64,000 bases of DNA from Hyphomicrobium_A sp963812795 (lineage in GTDB: Bacteria > Pseudomonadota > Alphaproteobacteria > Rhizobiales > Hyphomicrobiaceae), in assembly GCA_963812795.1 (NCBI GenBank), contig CAWEWG010000007.1, positions 434,001 to 498,000 of the forward strand, read 5' to 3'. The notes beneath the pieces are model-generated. The model was not told the DNA's origin. It was given only the letters and a program-made list of their open reading frames with translations, and did not search any database. Shown piece after piece: positions 56,641-64,000 of the stretch. The translations under genes and the position numbers were made by a program. The first letter of the stretch is position 1. Every line of letters starts with the position of its first letter.

Positions 56641-57896
56641 TCGTACCGCGCCTCGCCGTCCAGTCGCTGCGCAACCGCGCGCTGACCGCCTGCCTCACGG
56701 TGCTAGCCATAGCCTTCAGCGTGATGCTGCTGCTGGGCGTGGAGAAAGTGCGCACGGGCGCGCGCCAAAGCTTTGCCGACACGATCTCCGGCACCGACCT
56801 GATCGTCGGGGCGCGCAGTGGCAACATCCAGCTTTTGCTTTATTCCGTGTTCCGCATCGGTAACGCCACGAACAACGTCACGTGGAAGAGCTACGAGGAC
56901 ATCGCCAAGCGCCCCGAGGTGGCGTGGATCGTGCCGCTGTCCCTCGGAGATAGTCACCACGGCTTCCGCGTCCTCGGCACGACGCCCGAGTATTTCGAGC
57001 GCTACAAGTATCGCCATGGACAAGGCCTGACGTTTGCCTCCGGGGGGCCCTTCAAGGATCTGTACGATGCCGTGCTTGGAGCCGACGTCGCCAAGGCGCT
57101 CGGCTACAAGGTCGGCGATCCGATCATCGTCGCCCACGGGCTCGGCTCGGTATCGTTCGTCGAGCACGCCGATAAGCCGTTCCGCGTTTCCGGCATCCTC
57201 GCCAAGACCGGCACGCCGGTCGATCGCACGGTGCACGTCAGCCTCGAAGCCATCGAGGCCATCCACGTCGACTGGCAGAGCGGCATGCCGGTGCCGGGCG
57301 AAGAGGTGTCGGCCGACGATGCGCGGCGCATGGACCTGAAGCCCAAGGCCATCACCGCGGCGCTCGTCGGTCTCAAGTCGAAATTGGCCACCTTCAAGCT
57401 GCAGCGGGCGATCAACGAGTATGTGCAGGAGCCCCTGTCGGCGGTGATGCCGGGTGCGGCCTTGCAGGAGCTGTGGGGGCTAGTCGGCACTGCCGAGACG
57501 GCGCTTTCGGTCGTCTCGGCCATGGTCGTTGCCACGGCCCTCCTCGGCATGGTGACGATGATCCTGTCGACGCTGAGCGAGCGGCGGCGCGAGATGGCGA
57601 TCCTGCGATCGGTTGGTGCCCGCCCGGGAACCATTCTCGGCCTGCTCGCTACCGAAGCCGGGCTGTTGACCTTCGCGGGCGTCGCGCTCGGTGTCGTTCT
57701 GCTCTACGCGGCGCTGGCGCTGCTGCGCCCCTGGGTCGACGCCACCTACGGCCTCAACATCGATATCGACGCGCCGACGCAGCGCGAGTGGCTGATGCTG
57801 GCGGCGATCGTCGGCGCCGGTTTCATCGCCGGGCTGTTGCCGGCGATAAGGGCCTACCGCCTGTCGCTTGCCGACGGCATGACAGTGCGCACCTGA
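56637..57896 (+). CDS. ABC transporter permease, MacB/FtsX type (ZrgC-like)
   Basis: 419 residues, four membrane helices: one N-terminal (TACLTVLAIAFSVMLLLGVE), then a large periplasmic domain (about residues 40-270), then three helices from VSAMVVATALLGMVTMILST to LMLAAIVGAGFIAGLLPAIR. SERRREMAILRSVGARPGTI is the FtsX signature loop. It overlaps the ATPase gene by four bases. This subfamily usually works on substrates at the periplasmic face rather than importing them through a channel, so in a Zrg-like system it may move or release a zinc-binding protein. Confidence 0.88.
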   Translation: MIVPRLAVQSLRNRALTACLTVLAIAFSVMLLLGVEKVRTGARQSFADTISGTDLIVGARSGNIQLLLYSVFRIGNATNNVTWKSYEDIAKRPEVAWIVPLSLGDSHHGFRVLGTTPEYFERYKYRHGQGLTFASGGPFKDLYDAVLGADVAKALGYKVGDPIIVAHGLGSVSFVEHADKPFRVSGILAKTGTPVDRTVHVSLEAIEAIHVDWQSGMPVPGEEVSADDARRMDLKPKAITAALVGLKSKLATFKLQRAINEYVQEPLSAVMPGAALQELWGLVGTAETALSVVSAMVVATALLGMVTMILSTLSERRREMAILRSVGARPGTILGLLATEAGLLTFAGVALGVVLLYAALALLRPWVDATYGLNIDIDAPTQREWLMLAAIVGAGFIAGLLPAIRAYRLSLADGMTVRT

Positions 57897-57906
57897 TGGA
57901 GAAAGG

Positions 57907-58490
57907 ATGACGAGCGTGGTTCTTCGCACAGTGCTGACGCTGACCCTGCGCAATGGCGCCGGTCGGTGCGTCATATGCCGTCGATACGCCGGTCGACCTG
58001 AAGTGGGGGCAGCTCGTGCCGCCCGGTAGAGGCCGTGAAGCCGAAACCGAAGACGTTCTTCTCCGGCGCCAGTCCGGACAATCCGGCAGCTCCCGGCGCG
58101 CACGACGGGCCAGCCCCGCCGCCGCTGGCCGAAGGCGGCTTCATGTCGATGAAGCGGCGCCAGCCGGGAGGAGACAAGCCACCGCGCGTGGTCACGGAGT
58201 TCAACGGCAAGCGCGTGCGCATCGGCGGCTACATCGTGCCGCTCGACTTCGAGGCCACAACCATCAAGGAGTTTCTGTTGGTGCCGTTCGTCGGCGCCTG
58301 CATCCACGTGCCCCCGCCGCCCGCCAACCAGATCGTCTACGTTAAGGCGGAGAAGGGCTTCGCGCTCGCCGGCCAGTTCGATCCCGTGTGGGTGACCGGC
58401 ACCATGAAGACCGAGACGGCGTTCACGGGGCTTGCCGACGCCGGCTACACGCTGGATGCCGAGAGCGTCGACCCGCGTCCCGAGCAGTGA
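57907..58490 (+). pseudogene. DUF3299 protein (ZrgD/E-like), two frameshifts
   Basis: The conserved core is complete: VTEFNGKRVRIGGYIVPLDF, TTIKEFLLVPFVGACIHVPP and PPANQIVYVKAEKGFALAGQ are DUF3299 signatures. The N terminus is split. The ATG at 57907 reads MTSVVLRTVLTLTL (a signal peptide start), then the frame shifts near 57950 to APVGASYAVDTPVDLKWGQL and again near 58025 to KPKPKTFFSGASPDNPAAPG. It starts 10 bases after the permease stop and completes the DUF2796-ABC-permease-DUF3299 set. Proteins of this family are periplasmic in Vibrio. Confidence 0.75.
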
Positions 58491-58612
58491 AGAATTCGAC
58501 GTGGGAACAGGGCGGTAGCGAAGCATTTTCTATGGGCGCGGGGTCGCAGCCGCATCCTCGGGCGGGCGTGGTATATTGCAGTTCCTGACGATCTGCGGAT
58601 GAGGATGGTCCC

Positions 58613-59032
58613 ATGCTCCCGGTCATTTCCAAGTACTACGCGGCGACGCGGGAATACGTTGCGGATACGGTGCTGGGCGACAACGGCTTCTTCTTCCACT
58701 TCTCGGCTTACGTGCTCGTCAACCTCATTCTCATCGCCGTCAATCTCTTGCTGACTCCCGATAAGCTGTGGTTCTATTGGCCGTTGCTCGGCTGGGGCAT
58801 AGGCATCCTGGCGCACGGCTTGGCGGTGAACTTTTCCGCCGAGGAGCGGGTTCGCCGGCGTGCGCGGACGCGCGGCGGCGCGCAACTCCTAAGTCGCGGT
58901 CTCGCCGGGCTTGCGACGCACGCGTTCGGCCATCAGTTTCATGATTTGCAGCGCGAACTCCGGCTCCTCGGCGATCAGCGTCAGGAACGTCGGTTTATCG
59001 ATGACCGCGACCTCGGTTGCGACGCTCGCTAG
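58613..59032 (+). CDS. 2TM-domain membrane protein, tail doubtful
   Basis: DNGFFFHFSAYVLVNLILIA and LWFYWPLLGWGIGILAHGLA form the two-helix unit known as the 2TM domain, often attached to kinases or standing alone. The last 45 residues run antisense to the next gene and look non-coding. A TAA one frame away at 58890-58892 would be the natural stop, overlapping the stop of the converging gene, so a one-base error near 58840-58885 is likely and the real protein has about 92 residues. Confidence 0.6.
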   Translation: MLPVISKYYAATREYVADTVLGDNGFFFHFSAYVLVNLILIAVNLLLTPDKLWFYWPLLGWGIGILAHGLAVNFSAEERVRRRARTRGGAQLLSRGLAGLATHAFGHQFHDLQRELRLLGDQRQERRFIDDRDLGCDAR

Positions 59033-59266
59033 CGCGGCGGCAGCACGCGGCGCGTCGTCGATTAGGGCCATCTCGCCGAACACACCGCCCGGACCAATAC
59101 GCTCGAGAACCCTTCCAAAGGTGATGACGTCGACGGCGCCGCTGCGCACGACGTACATGGCGGTTCCGCTATCCTGCTCGAGGAAGATGCGCTCACCCGC
59201 ATCGAAGTGCTGCGAGGGAATGCCGCGTCGCGTGAGCATGCTGAAATCGAATTCGGTATCGGCCAC
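58889..59266 (-). CDS. Cyclic-nucleotide-binding domain protein
   Basis: A stand-alone cNMP-binding (CRP-type) beta-barrel of 125 residues: FDAGERIFLEQDSGTAMYVV, RSGAVDVITFGRVLERIGPG, VFGEMALIDDAPRAAAALAS and EVAVIDKPTFLTLIAEEPEF. The phosphate-binding cassette GEMALIDDAPRAA is intact, so nucleotide binding is plausible. There is no DNA-binding domain, so it must act by protein contacts. It converges with the 2TM gene. Confidence 0.85.
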   Translation of the reverse strand: MADTEFDFSMLTRRGIPSQHFDAGERIFLEQDSGTAMYVVRSGAVDVITFGRVLERIGPGGVFGEMALIDDAPRAAAALASVATEVAVIDKPTFLTLIAEEPEFALQIMKLMAERVRRKPGETAT

Positions 59267-59350
59267 TACCGCAATGCCTCGTCGTGTGAATATGCCAAGA
59301 CACTAGCGGAGCCAGGCGCGTCACGACAAGCCGGCACGAGGTAGCGCTCG

Positions 59351-60520
59351 CTACGCACGCGCAAAGAACAGAGTAATGAAGCGCTCGTAGATTCTTGTCA
59401 GCGTCTCGAGGTCTGCAATAGCTACGCGCTCATCGACCTGATGAATGGTGGCATTGAGCAGTCCGAGCTCGACCACCGGACAGTGATCCTTGATGAAGCG
59501 CGCGTCCGAGGTGCCGCCGGTCGTCGACAGCTCGGGAATGCGCCCTGTAGTTTCTTGCACTGCAACCTTCATAGTATCGACCAGCGGTCCAGGTTCCGTG
59601 ACGAACACGTCGCCGGTACCGGAGAAGGCGAGCGTGAAGCGTGCGTCGACTTCCGCCGCCGCCTCGGCGCAGGTGTTGCGTAGCAGCTCCTCCAGCTTGG
59701 CGCGCTGGTGGGCATCGTTGTAGCGCACGTTGAAGCGCGCGCGCGCCTGGCCGGGAATGACGTTGGTTGCCGTGTTGGGAACGGAAATGACGGTGACGAC
59801 GAGGTGTGAGGCTTCGAAGTGAGCCGTGCCATCGTCGAGCTTGAGACCCGACAGGCGATCGACGATGCGCGCCAGCTTCGGCACCGGGTTGTCGGCAATA
59901 TGCGGGTAGGCGGAATGCCCCTGCTTGCCTTCGACGACGAGGTCGCCGTTGAGGGAGCCGCGGCGGCCGATCTTGATCTCATCGCCGACCGTGTGGCGGC
60001 TCGACGGCTCGCCGACGATGCAGGCATGCAGAACCTCGCCGCGGGCCTTCAGCCAGTCGAGTACCTTGATGGTGCCGTTGACCGAGTCGCCTTCCTCGTC
60101 GCCGGTGATCAGCAGCGAGATGGAGCCGGGCGTATCGGCGCCGTCGGTGGCCAGGAAGCGCTGCGTGGCGGCGACGAAGCAAGCGATCTCGCCCTTCATG
60201 TCGACGGCGCCGCGCCCGTAAAGGATCCCATCGCGGATCTGCGCGGCGAATGGCGGCGATGTCCACGCCTCGACGTTGCCCGGCGGCACGACGTCGGTGT
60301 GCCCGGCGAAGCAAAGGTTGGGTCCCGTGTGCCCGCGCCGCGCGTAAAGGTTCTGTACGTCCGCGAACCCAGGCTCGGAGAAGGTCATGCGGTGGCACTC
60401 GAAACCGGCGGCAGAGAGCACGCCTTCGAGCAGCGTCAGTGCGCCGCCTTCGACCGGCGTCACGCTTTCGCAGCGGATCAGAGCCTGGGCAAGGGCGACG
60501 GGGTCGGATGCGGTCGTCAT
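59351..60520 (-). CDS. dapE: Succinyl-diaminopimelate desuccinylase
   Basis: Zinc hydrolase of the succinylase branch of lysine and diaminopimelate synthesis. Zinc-site motifs in order are LCFAGHTDVVPPGNVEAW, YGRGAVDMKGEIACFVAA and LLITGDEEGDSVNGTIKVL. IGRRGSLNGDLVVEGKQGHS and TGGTSDARFIKDHCPVVELG are DapE-specific. 389 residues. Its ATG overlaps the stop of the DUF805 gene (60517-60520). With dapD upstream in the same overlapping run, the pathway assignment is firm. Confidence 0.95.
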   Translation of the reverse strand: MTTASDPVALAQALIRCESVTPVEGGALTLLEGVLSAAGFECHRMTFSEPGFADVQNLYARRGHTGPNLCFAGHTDVVPPGNVEAWTSPPFAAQIRDGILYGRGAVDMKGEIACFVAATQRFLATDGADTPGSISLLITGDEEGDSVNGTIKVLDWLKARGEVLHACIVGEPSSRHTVGDEIKIGRRGSLNGDLVVEGKQGHSAYPHIADNPVPKLARIVDRLSGLKLDDGTAHFEASHLVVTVISVPNTATNVIPGQARARFNVRYNDAHQRAKLEELLRNTCAEAAAEVDARFTLAFSGTGDVFVTEPGPLVDTMKVAVQETTGRIPELSTTGGTSDARFIKDHCPVVELGLLNATIHQVDERVAIADLETLTRIYERFITLFFARA

Positions 60521-60981
60521 GCCGATTGCGGCGCTCCTGCCAGTGGATCCGGCCCGAAGCGGTTGTGGCCCCGCGTGCCGCGCATAAATCCGTTGTCGAC
60601 GACGGCAGCCACGATGGCCGCTAGCGTGACCCAGAACGCCACGGCGCCCACGCCGCCGGCCTCAGGGTCTATCACCATGCCGAAGTGCGGCGCCACATAC
60701 AGGAACACGCCGAGAGCCGCGAACGCATAGCCGAGCCACCAGGGCCAGTTACGGTCGTTGAAGCGTTTCACCGTGATGGCCGTGGCTGGCACCAGCCAGG
60801 CGAGCTGCCAGATCGTGTCCGGCCACTGCGGCGGCACGACCACATCGCTCGTCAGCATATCGGGGTTGAACAGCAGCGTTCCGGCGACGCTGCCAAGGCA
60901 GGTGATCACAAAGCCGATCCACCATTGCCGGCGGCTGATGCGGCCGGTGAACGTCGTCAGCAGCTGGATGAGGGTGTTCAT
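60517..60981 (-). CDS. DUF805 membrane protein, copy 2
   Basis: A 154-residue membrane protein. FTGRISRRQWWIGFVITCLG is the DUF805 opening, ATAITVKRFNDRNWPWWLGY the family signature, and NGFMRGTRGHNRFGPDPLAG the ending. About four helices. It is a close tandem paralogue of the next gene; the first 20 residues and the core differ by only a few changes. Start and stop overlap its neighbours by four bases (ATGA) on both sides, so it is fully embedded in the dap operon. Function unknown. Confidence 0.88.
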   Translation of the reverse strand: MNTLIQLLTTFTGRISRRQWWIGFVITCLGSVAGTLLFNPDMLTSDVVVPPQWPDTIWQLAWLVPATAITVKRFNDRNWPWWLGYAFAALGVFLYVAPHFGMVIDPEAGGVGAVAFWVTLAAIVAAVVDNGFMRGTRGHNRFGPDPLAGAPQSA

Positions 60982-61442
60982 GCCGGCTGAGCCCTCATTG
61001 CCAATGGGTCCGCACCGTAGCGATTGGGACCGTCGGTGCCGCGGATGAAGCCATTGTCGACGAAGGCGAATATGAGGTATGCGGCGCAGGCCCAGAACAA
61101 GACCATCAGAACCCCGGACGACTGCGGGGCGACCACCTGGCCGAAGTGCGGCGCCAGGTAGAGCAAGGCGCCTATCGGCGCGAACGTGTAGCCCAGCCAT
61201 GCTGGCCAGTCGCGATCGTTGAAGCGCTTCACGGTGATGGCCGTGGCCGGATAGAGCATGGCGATTTGCCAAAGGGTGTCGGGCCAGCTCGGCGATGGAA
61301 GCGTGTCGGCGAAGAAGAAATCCGGGTTGAGCAGCAGACCGCCGAGCAGGTTGCCGGCGCAGACAATCACAAAGCCGATCCACCATTGCCGGCGGCTGAT
61401 ACGGCCGGTGAACGTGGTGAGCAGTCCGATCAGATCACTCAT
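60978..61442 (-). CDS. DUF805 membrane protein, copy 1
   Basis: A 154-residue paralogue of the following gene: FTGRISRRQWWIGFVIVCAG, ATAITVKRFNDRDWPAWLGY and NGFIRGTDGPNRYGADPLAM. Around four membrane helices. The nucleotide sequence of the N-terminal coding part is almost identical to that of the other copy, indicating a fairly recent duplication. It overlaps both neighbours by four bases. Lying between dapD and dapE suggests shared expression with cell-wall precursor synthesis, but no role is known. Confidence 0.88.
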   Translation of the reverse strand: MSDLIGLLTTFTGRISRRQWWIGFVIVCAGNLLGGLLLNPDFFFADTLPSPSWPDTLWQIAMLYPATAITVKRFNDRDWPAWLGYTFAPIGALLYLAPHFGQVVAPQSSGVLMVLFWACAAYLIFAFVDNGFIRGTDGPNRYGADPLAMRAQPA

Positions 61443-62201
61443 CCGCCGGCCCTCTCGCGCGACATTGCGATCTCTCCCGCCGAAAGGGACGCGGCGCCGC
61501 GCACGTCCTCGAGGTCGGTCTCGACCAGCGTGATCTTCTGCCAGATCTTCTGGCTGAGATTGGTGGTGAGGCGCTCGATGTCGCCGACCGCGTCGACCAC
61601 CGCCGGATCATGGATCTTCTCACCGTAGACGGCGGCCGCCTTGCTGGCGAGCGACAGCATCTCGGAGCAGTAGCTCAAGTACCGCACGAGTTCGTACCGC
61701 GTCATGTCGCGACCGGGCGACGAACTCGTGCGCGGGCCGCCGAGTGCGCTGGGGTCCTTGGTCAACTGGTGCATGTCGATGACGTGGGCGATGGAGCGGA
61801 ACTCATTCAGCGCCTTGAGAACCGCTCCCCGGCGCCAGCGGCTCTCAAGGCTCGAAAGGTAAAACGCAGCGCCGCCCAGCACGATGAGCAAGCTTACGCC
61901 GGCATCGACGCCCTGCATCACGTTGGTGAGCTCGGTCGATGCCTCGAGAGCGAGAGCCTTGGAGCCCAGCCAGGCAATAGTTGCGGCAGCAAGTGCCAGC
62001 AGGCACCAGATCAACACGAGAAGCGAAATGTTCGGCCGCGCAATCTTCTCGGCGCGCGTCGGTCGTCTGCTCGGCCATCACCGTCAGCTCCCGGCACACG
62101 TTGAGCAGGCCGGAGCCGGGGAAGCGCTCGCCGATGCGCGATGATAGCGCCGTCAGCGTCTCGACGATCTTCTGGCTAGCGAGATTGCGATACGAGTTCA
62201 T
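61439..62201 (-). pseudogene. Unknown membrane protein in the dap operon, one frameshift
   Basis: The ATG at 62201 begins MNSYRNLASQKIVETLTALS. One base must be removed near 62048-62060 to continue from TTDAR into EKIARPNISLLVLIWCLLAL. The joined protein of about 253 residues has a soluble helical start, two membrane helices (IWCLLALAAATIAWLGSKAL and AGVSLLIVLGGAAFYLSSLE) and a helical cytoplasmic C-terminal domain (LVRYLSYCSEMLSLASKAAA). It resembles no family I know. The stop overlaps the DUF805 start (ATGA), and dapD ends 20 bases upstream. Confidence 0.65.
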
Positions 62202-62221
62202 GCGCGCTCCCTGAGCAGGCG

Positions 62222-63076
62222 CTAGTCGCGTAGCAGCTCGTTGATCGAGGTCTTGGAGCGCGTCTTGGCGTCGACCTGCTTGACGATGACGGCGCAATAG
62301 AGATTGGGACCGGGCGAACCGTCGGGCAGCGGCTTGCCGGGCATCGTTCCCGACACGACGACAGAATACGGCGGCACCTTGCCGAAGAACTTCTCGCCGG
62401 TGGCGCGGTTGATGATCGTCGTCGAGGCGCCGAGATAGACGCCCATCGACAGAACCGAGCCCTCGCCGACGATGACGCCTTCGGCCACCTCGGCGCGCGC
62501 GCCGATGAAGCAGTTGTCCTCGATGATGACTGGGCCCGCCTGCAGCGGCTCCAGGACGCCGCCAATACCGGCGCCGCCGGAGATATGGCAGTTCTTGCCG
62601 ATCTGGGCGCAGGAGCCGACGGTCGCCCACGTATCGACCATGGTGCCTTCATCGACGTAGGCGCCGAGGTTCACGAAGGCCGGCAGCAGCACGACGCCGG
62701 GGGCGATGTACGCCGAACGGCGCACGATGCACCCGGGCACGGCGCGGAAGCCGGCGCGGCGGAAGTCGTCGGGGGTCATGCCGTCGAATTTGGAGGGCAC
62801 CTTGTCCCACCACGTCGCCCCGCCGGGGGCGCCGGAGATGGCGACCATGTCGTTGAGGCGGAACGACAGCAGCACCGCCTTCTTCAGCCACTGGTTGACC
62901 TTCCAGCCATCGGCGCCCTTCTCGGCGACGCGCACCTCGCCCTTGTCCAAGAGGTCGAGCGTCTTATCGACCGTGTCGCGGATGACGCCGGTCGTGCCGG
63001 CGGAAATGCCCTGGCGCTCCTCCCACACCGCCTCGATCGCGCTCTGCAACTCGGAGGTGTTCACGTTCTCGGTCAT
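62222..63076 (-). CDS. dapD: 2,3,4,5-tetrahydropyridine-2,6-dicarboxylate N-succinyltransferase
   Basis: First step of the succinylase branch of diaminopimelate synthesis. The C-terminal two thirds is a left-handed beta-helix of hexapeptide repeats: VRRSAYIAPGVVLLPAFVNL, GAYVDEGTMVDTWATVGSCA, IGKNCHISGGAGIGGVLEPL and EDNCFIGARAEVAEGVIVGE. The start at 63076 (MTENVNTSELQSAIEAVW) gives 284 residues, normal for the family; a start at 63097 would add seven. It heads the overlapping dap operon. Confidence 0.95.
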   Translation of the reverse strand: MTENVNTSELQSAIEAVWEERQGISAGTTGVIRDTVDKTLDLLDKGEVRVAEKGADGWKVNQWLKKAVLLSFRLNDMVAISGAPGGATWWDKVPSKFDGMTPDDFRRAGFRAVPGCIVRRSAYIAPGVVLLPAFVNLGAYVDEGTMVDTWATVGSCAQIGKNCHISGGAGIGGVLEPLQAGPVIIEDNCFIGARAEVAEGVIVGEGSVLSMGVYLGASTTIINRATGEKFFGKVPPYSVVVSGTMPGKPLPDGSPGPNLYCAVIVKQVDAKTRSKTSINELLRD

Positions 63077-63259
63077 CGGGCTCCCCGGGATCGGCATTCT
63101 TCACCTGACGGGCGGCGTTGTCGCGCGCAGGCAAAATGCTGTCAATGCGAACGATTTCTTATGTTCGGCGCTTCATTTGGATACGTCGCGTTAAATCCCG
63201 TTGGCCATACTCGGCGAACGGTTCCGGCGGCGGGTCTGCGTTTGTAGCTAAGGGGTTGC

Positions 63260-63751
63260 GTGGTGTTGCATAGCGATAGAATTGTGGCAGCTTCCCCTTC
63301 ATCAGCGAATGGCATGTGGGTCGGCCGAGACGGCTTCGTAGCCGAGGCCGCCGTCCAGTTCGACCGCATCAACGGGACGATAGCGCGCCTGGAGCGCGAG
63401 CTCGAGAAATCCCGCCAGTCGATCGCCGAGATGGCGGAGGAGGCGAGCCGTACGCGGCGCTTCCAGGCCTTCGAAGAGACCCTCAAGAACTCGCACGACT
63501 ACAAGATCACCGAACTTCAACGCTGCTGCAAAGCCATCAAATCGAGGCTCGATACCATCGAGGGTGACAAGACCACTTTCCTCGGCCTTCCCTTCAAGTC
63601 GTTCGAGCCGATCAACCGCAAGCTGGCCGAGCTCGGATCACTGCAAATGCAAGTCGAGCGGGCCGAGAACGCGGCACGCCGCAACGAGGTGCTCTTCTTT
63701 GGCGCCCTTGCCGTCGCCGCCGTCGCGCTGGCCTCGCGCTTCGTCTTCTAA
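63260..63751 (+). CDS. Coiled-coil protein with C-terminal membrane anchor
   Basis: 163 residues. The middle (about 30-130) is charged and heptad-like (RINGTIARLERELEKSRQSI, then EMAEEASRTRRFQAFEETLK), and the end is one hydrophobic helix (VLFFGALAVAAVALASRFVF). This is a tail-anchored arrangement with the coil in the cytoplasm. The start is uncertain: GTG at 63260 or ATG at 63311. Its stop overlaps the end of the converging thioredoxin-like gene. No family recognised. Confidence 0.55.
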   Translation: MVLHSDRIVAASPSSANGMWVGRDGFVAEAAVQFDRINGTIARLERELEKSRQSIAEMAEEASRTRRFQAFEETLKNSHDYKITELQRCCKAIKSRLDTIEGDKTTFLGLPFKSFEPINRKLAELGSLQMQVERAENAARRNEVLFFGALAVAAVALASRFVF

Positions 63752-64000
63752 AGCTGCGCCTCGATCAGCCGCTTGGCTTCCGGACTGTCCCAGTGGGCGG
63801 GGCCGATGAGACGGCCGATCTCGCGACCCTCCGCGTCGAGGAGGATCGTCGTCGGCATGCCGATCACCTTCAGCCGCGTGCCTTCCTTGGCTGTCGGATC
63901 GGCGAAGGCCTCAAGCTTCTCAGCCTTGATATCGCCGAGGAACTTCTTGGCTCCGGCGATGCCGGACTTGTCGACCGCCAGCGCCACCACCTGAAACTTG
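63748..64000 (-). CDS. TlpA-like thioredoxin-family protein, 3' part
   Basis: The frame runs off the right edge and gives the last 84 residues. KFQVVALAVDKSGIAGAKKF, then FADPTAKEGTRLKVIGMPTT with the cis-proline of the thioredoxin fold (GMPTT), then ILLDAEGREIGRLIGPAHWD, are typical of TlpA/ResA-type disulfide reductases. The CxxC active site would lie upstream, beyond the window. Such proteins usually act in the periplasm in cytochrome or oxidase assembly. Confidence 0.8.
   Translation of the reverse strand, partial: KFQVVALAVDKSGIAGAKKFLGDIKAEKLEAFADPTAKEGTRLKVIGMPTTILLDAEGREIGRLIGPAHWDSPEAKRLIEAQL

Noticed and set aside
58893..59032. C-terminal extension of the 2TM protein
   Set aside because: It runs antisense to the cNMP-binding gene and has no coding character; probably caused by a one-base error.

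Overview
This is about 64 kb of GC-rich chromosome from an alphaproteobacterium, most likely of the Hyphomicrobiales (rhizobial) group. The case rests on gene content and order: a GcrA cell-cycle regulator, an MmcB repair protein, a CtrA-type box ahead of dnaA, a RegB/RegA redox pair next to a Sco protein, a SAM-II riboswitch on metZ, and the order argD-argF-hslO / apaG / metZ / dcd. I cannot name the genus. No rRNA, tRNA, transposase or CRISPR array was found.

Layout. 1-6 kb: the 3' end of an Anbu-type proteasome homologue, a UDP-glucose dehydrogenase, a truncated type I secretion transporter, and three Calvin-cycle type genes (fbp, prk, rpe) without RuBisCO nearby. 6-8 kb: an orphan phage tail-fibre-like gene (DUF2793) with a small partner. 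8-20 kb: ubiE, mutM, a paralogous pair of membrane proteins, rpsT, a possible origin region, then dnaA, dnaN, recF and gyrB. 20-30 kb: envelope genes (a class A penicillin-binding protein, a zinc metallopeptidase), Sco/RegB/RegA, mmcB, and a Lon-like AAA protein without a visible protease domain, overlapping a Usp-like gene. 30-39 kb: a phosphate regulon (ppk2, phoR, pstSCAB, phoU, phoB). 39-49 kb: gcrA, arginine genes, hslO, a cytochrome c, argE-like, apaG, SAM-II/metZ and dcd. 49-54.6 kb: a badly frame-disrupted stretch (histone-deacetylase-like, GNAT-like, two tandem small secreted proteins, a secreted serine protease). 54.8-58.5 kb: a cluster resembling the Vibrio ZrgABCDE zinc system. 59-63 kb: a tightly overlapping dapD-membrane-DUF805-DUF805-dapE operon, then the start of a TlpA-like gene region.

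How the genes fit together. Several modules are coherent: chromosome replication with likely CtrA/GcrA control, phosphate sensing and uptake with polyphosphate metabolism next door, redox sensing (Sco-RegB-RegA), arginine, methionine and lysine/diaminopimelate synthesis, and a putative zinc uptake cluster.

A caution for every reader: at least a dozen otherwise well conserved genes are broken by single-base insertions or deletions, often in short G or C runs. The pattern looks more like residual sequencing error than gene decay, so entries marked as pseudogene may be intact in the living organism. Coordinates for these span the whole reconstructed gene.
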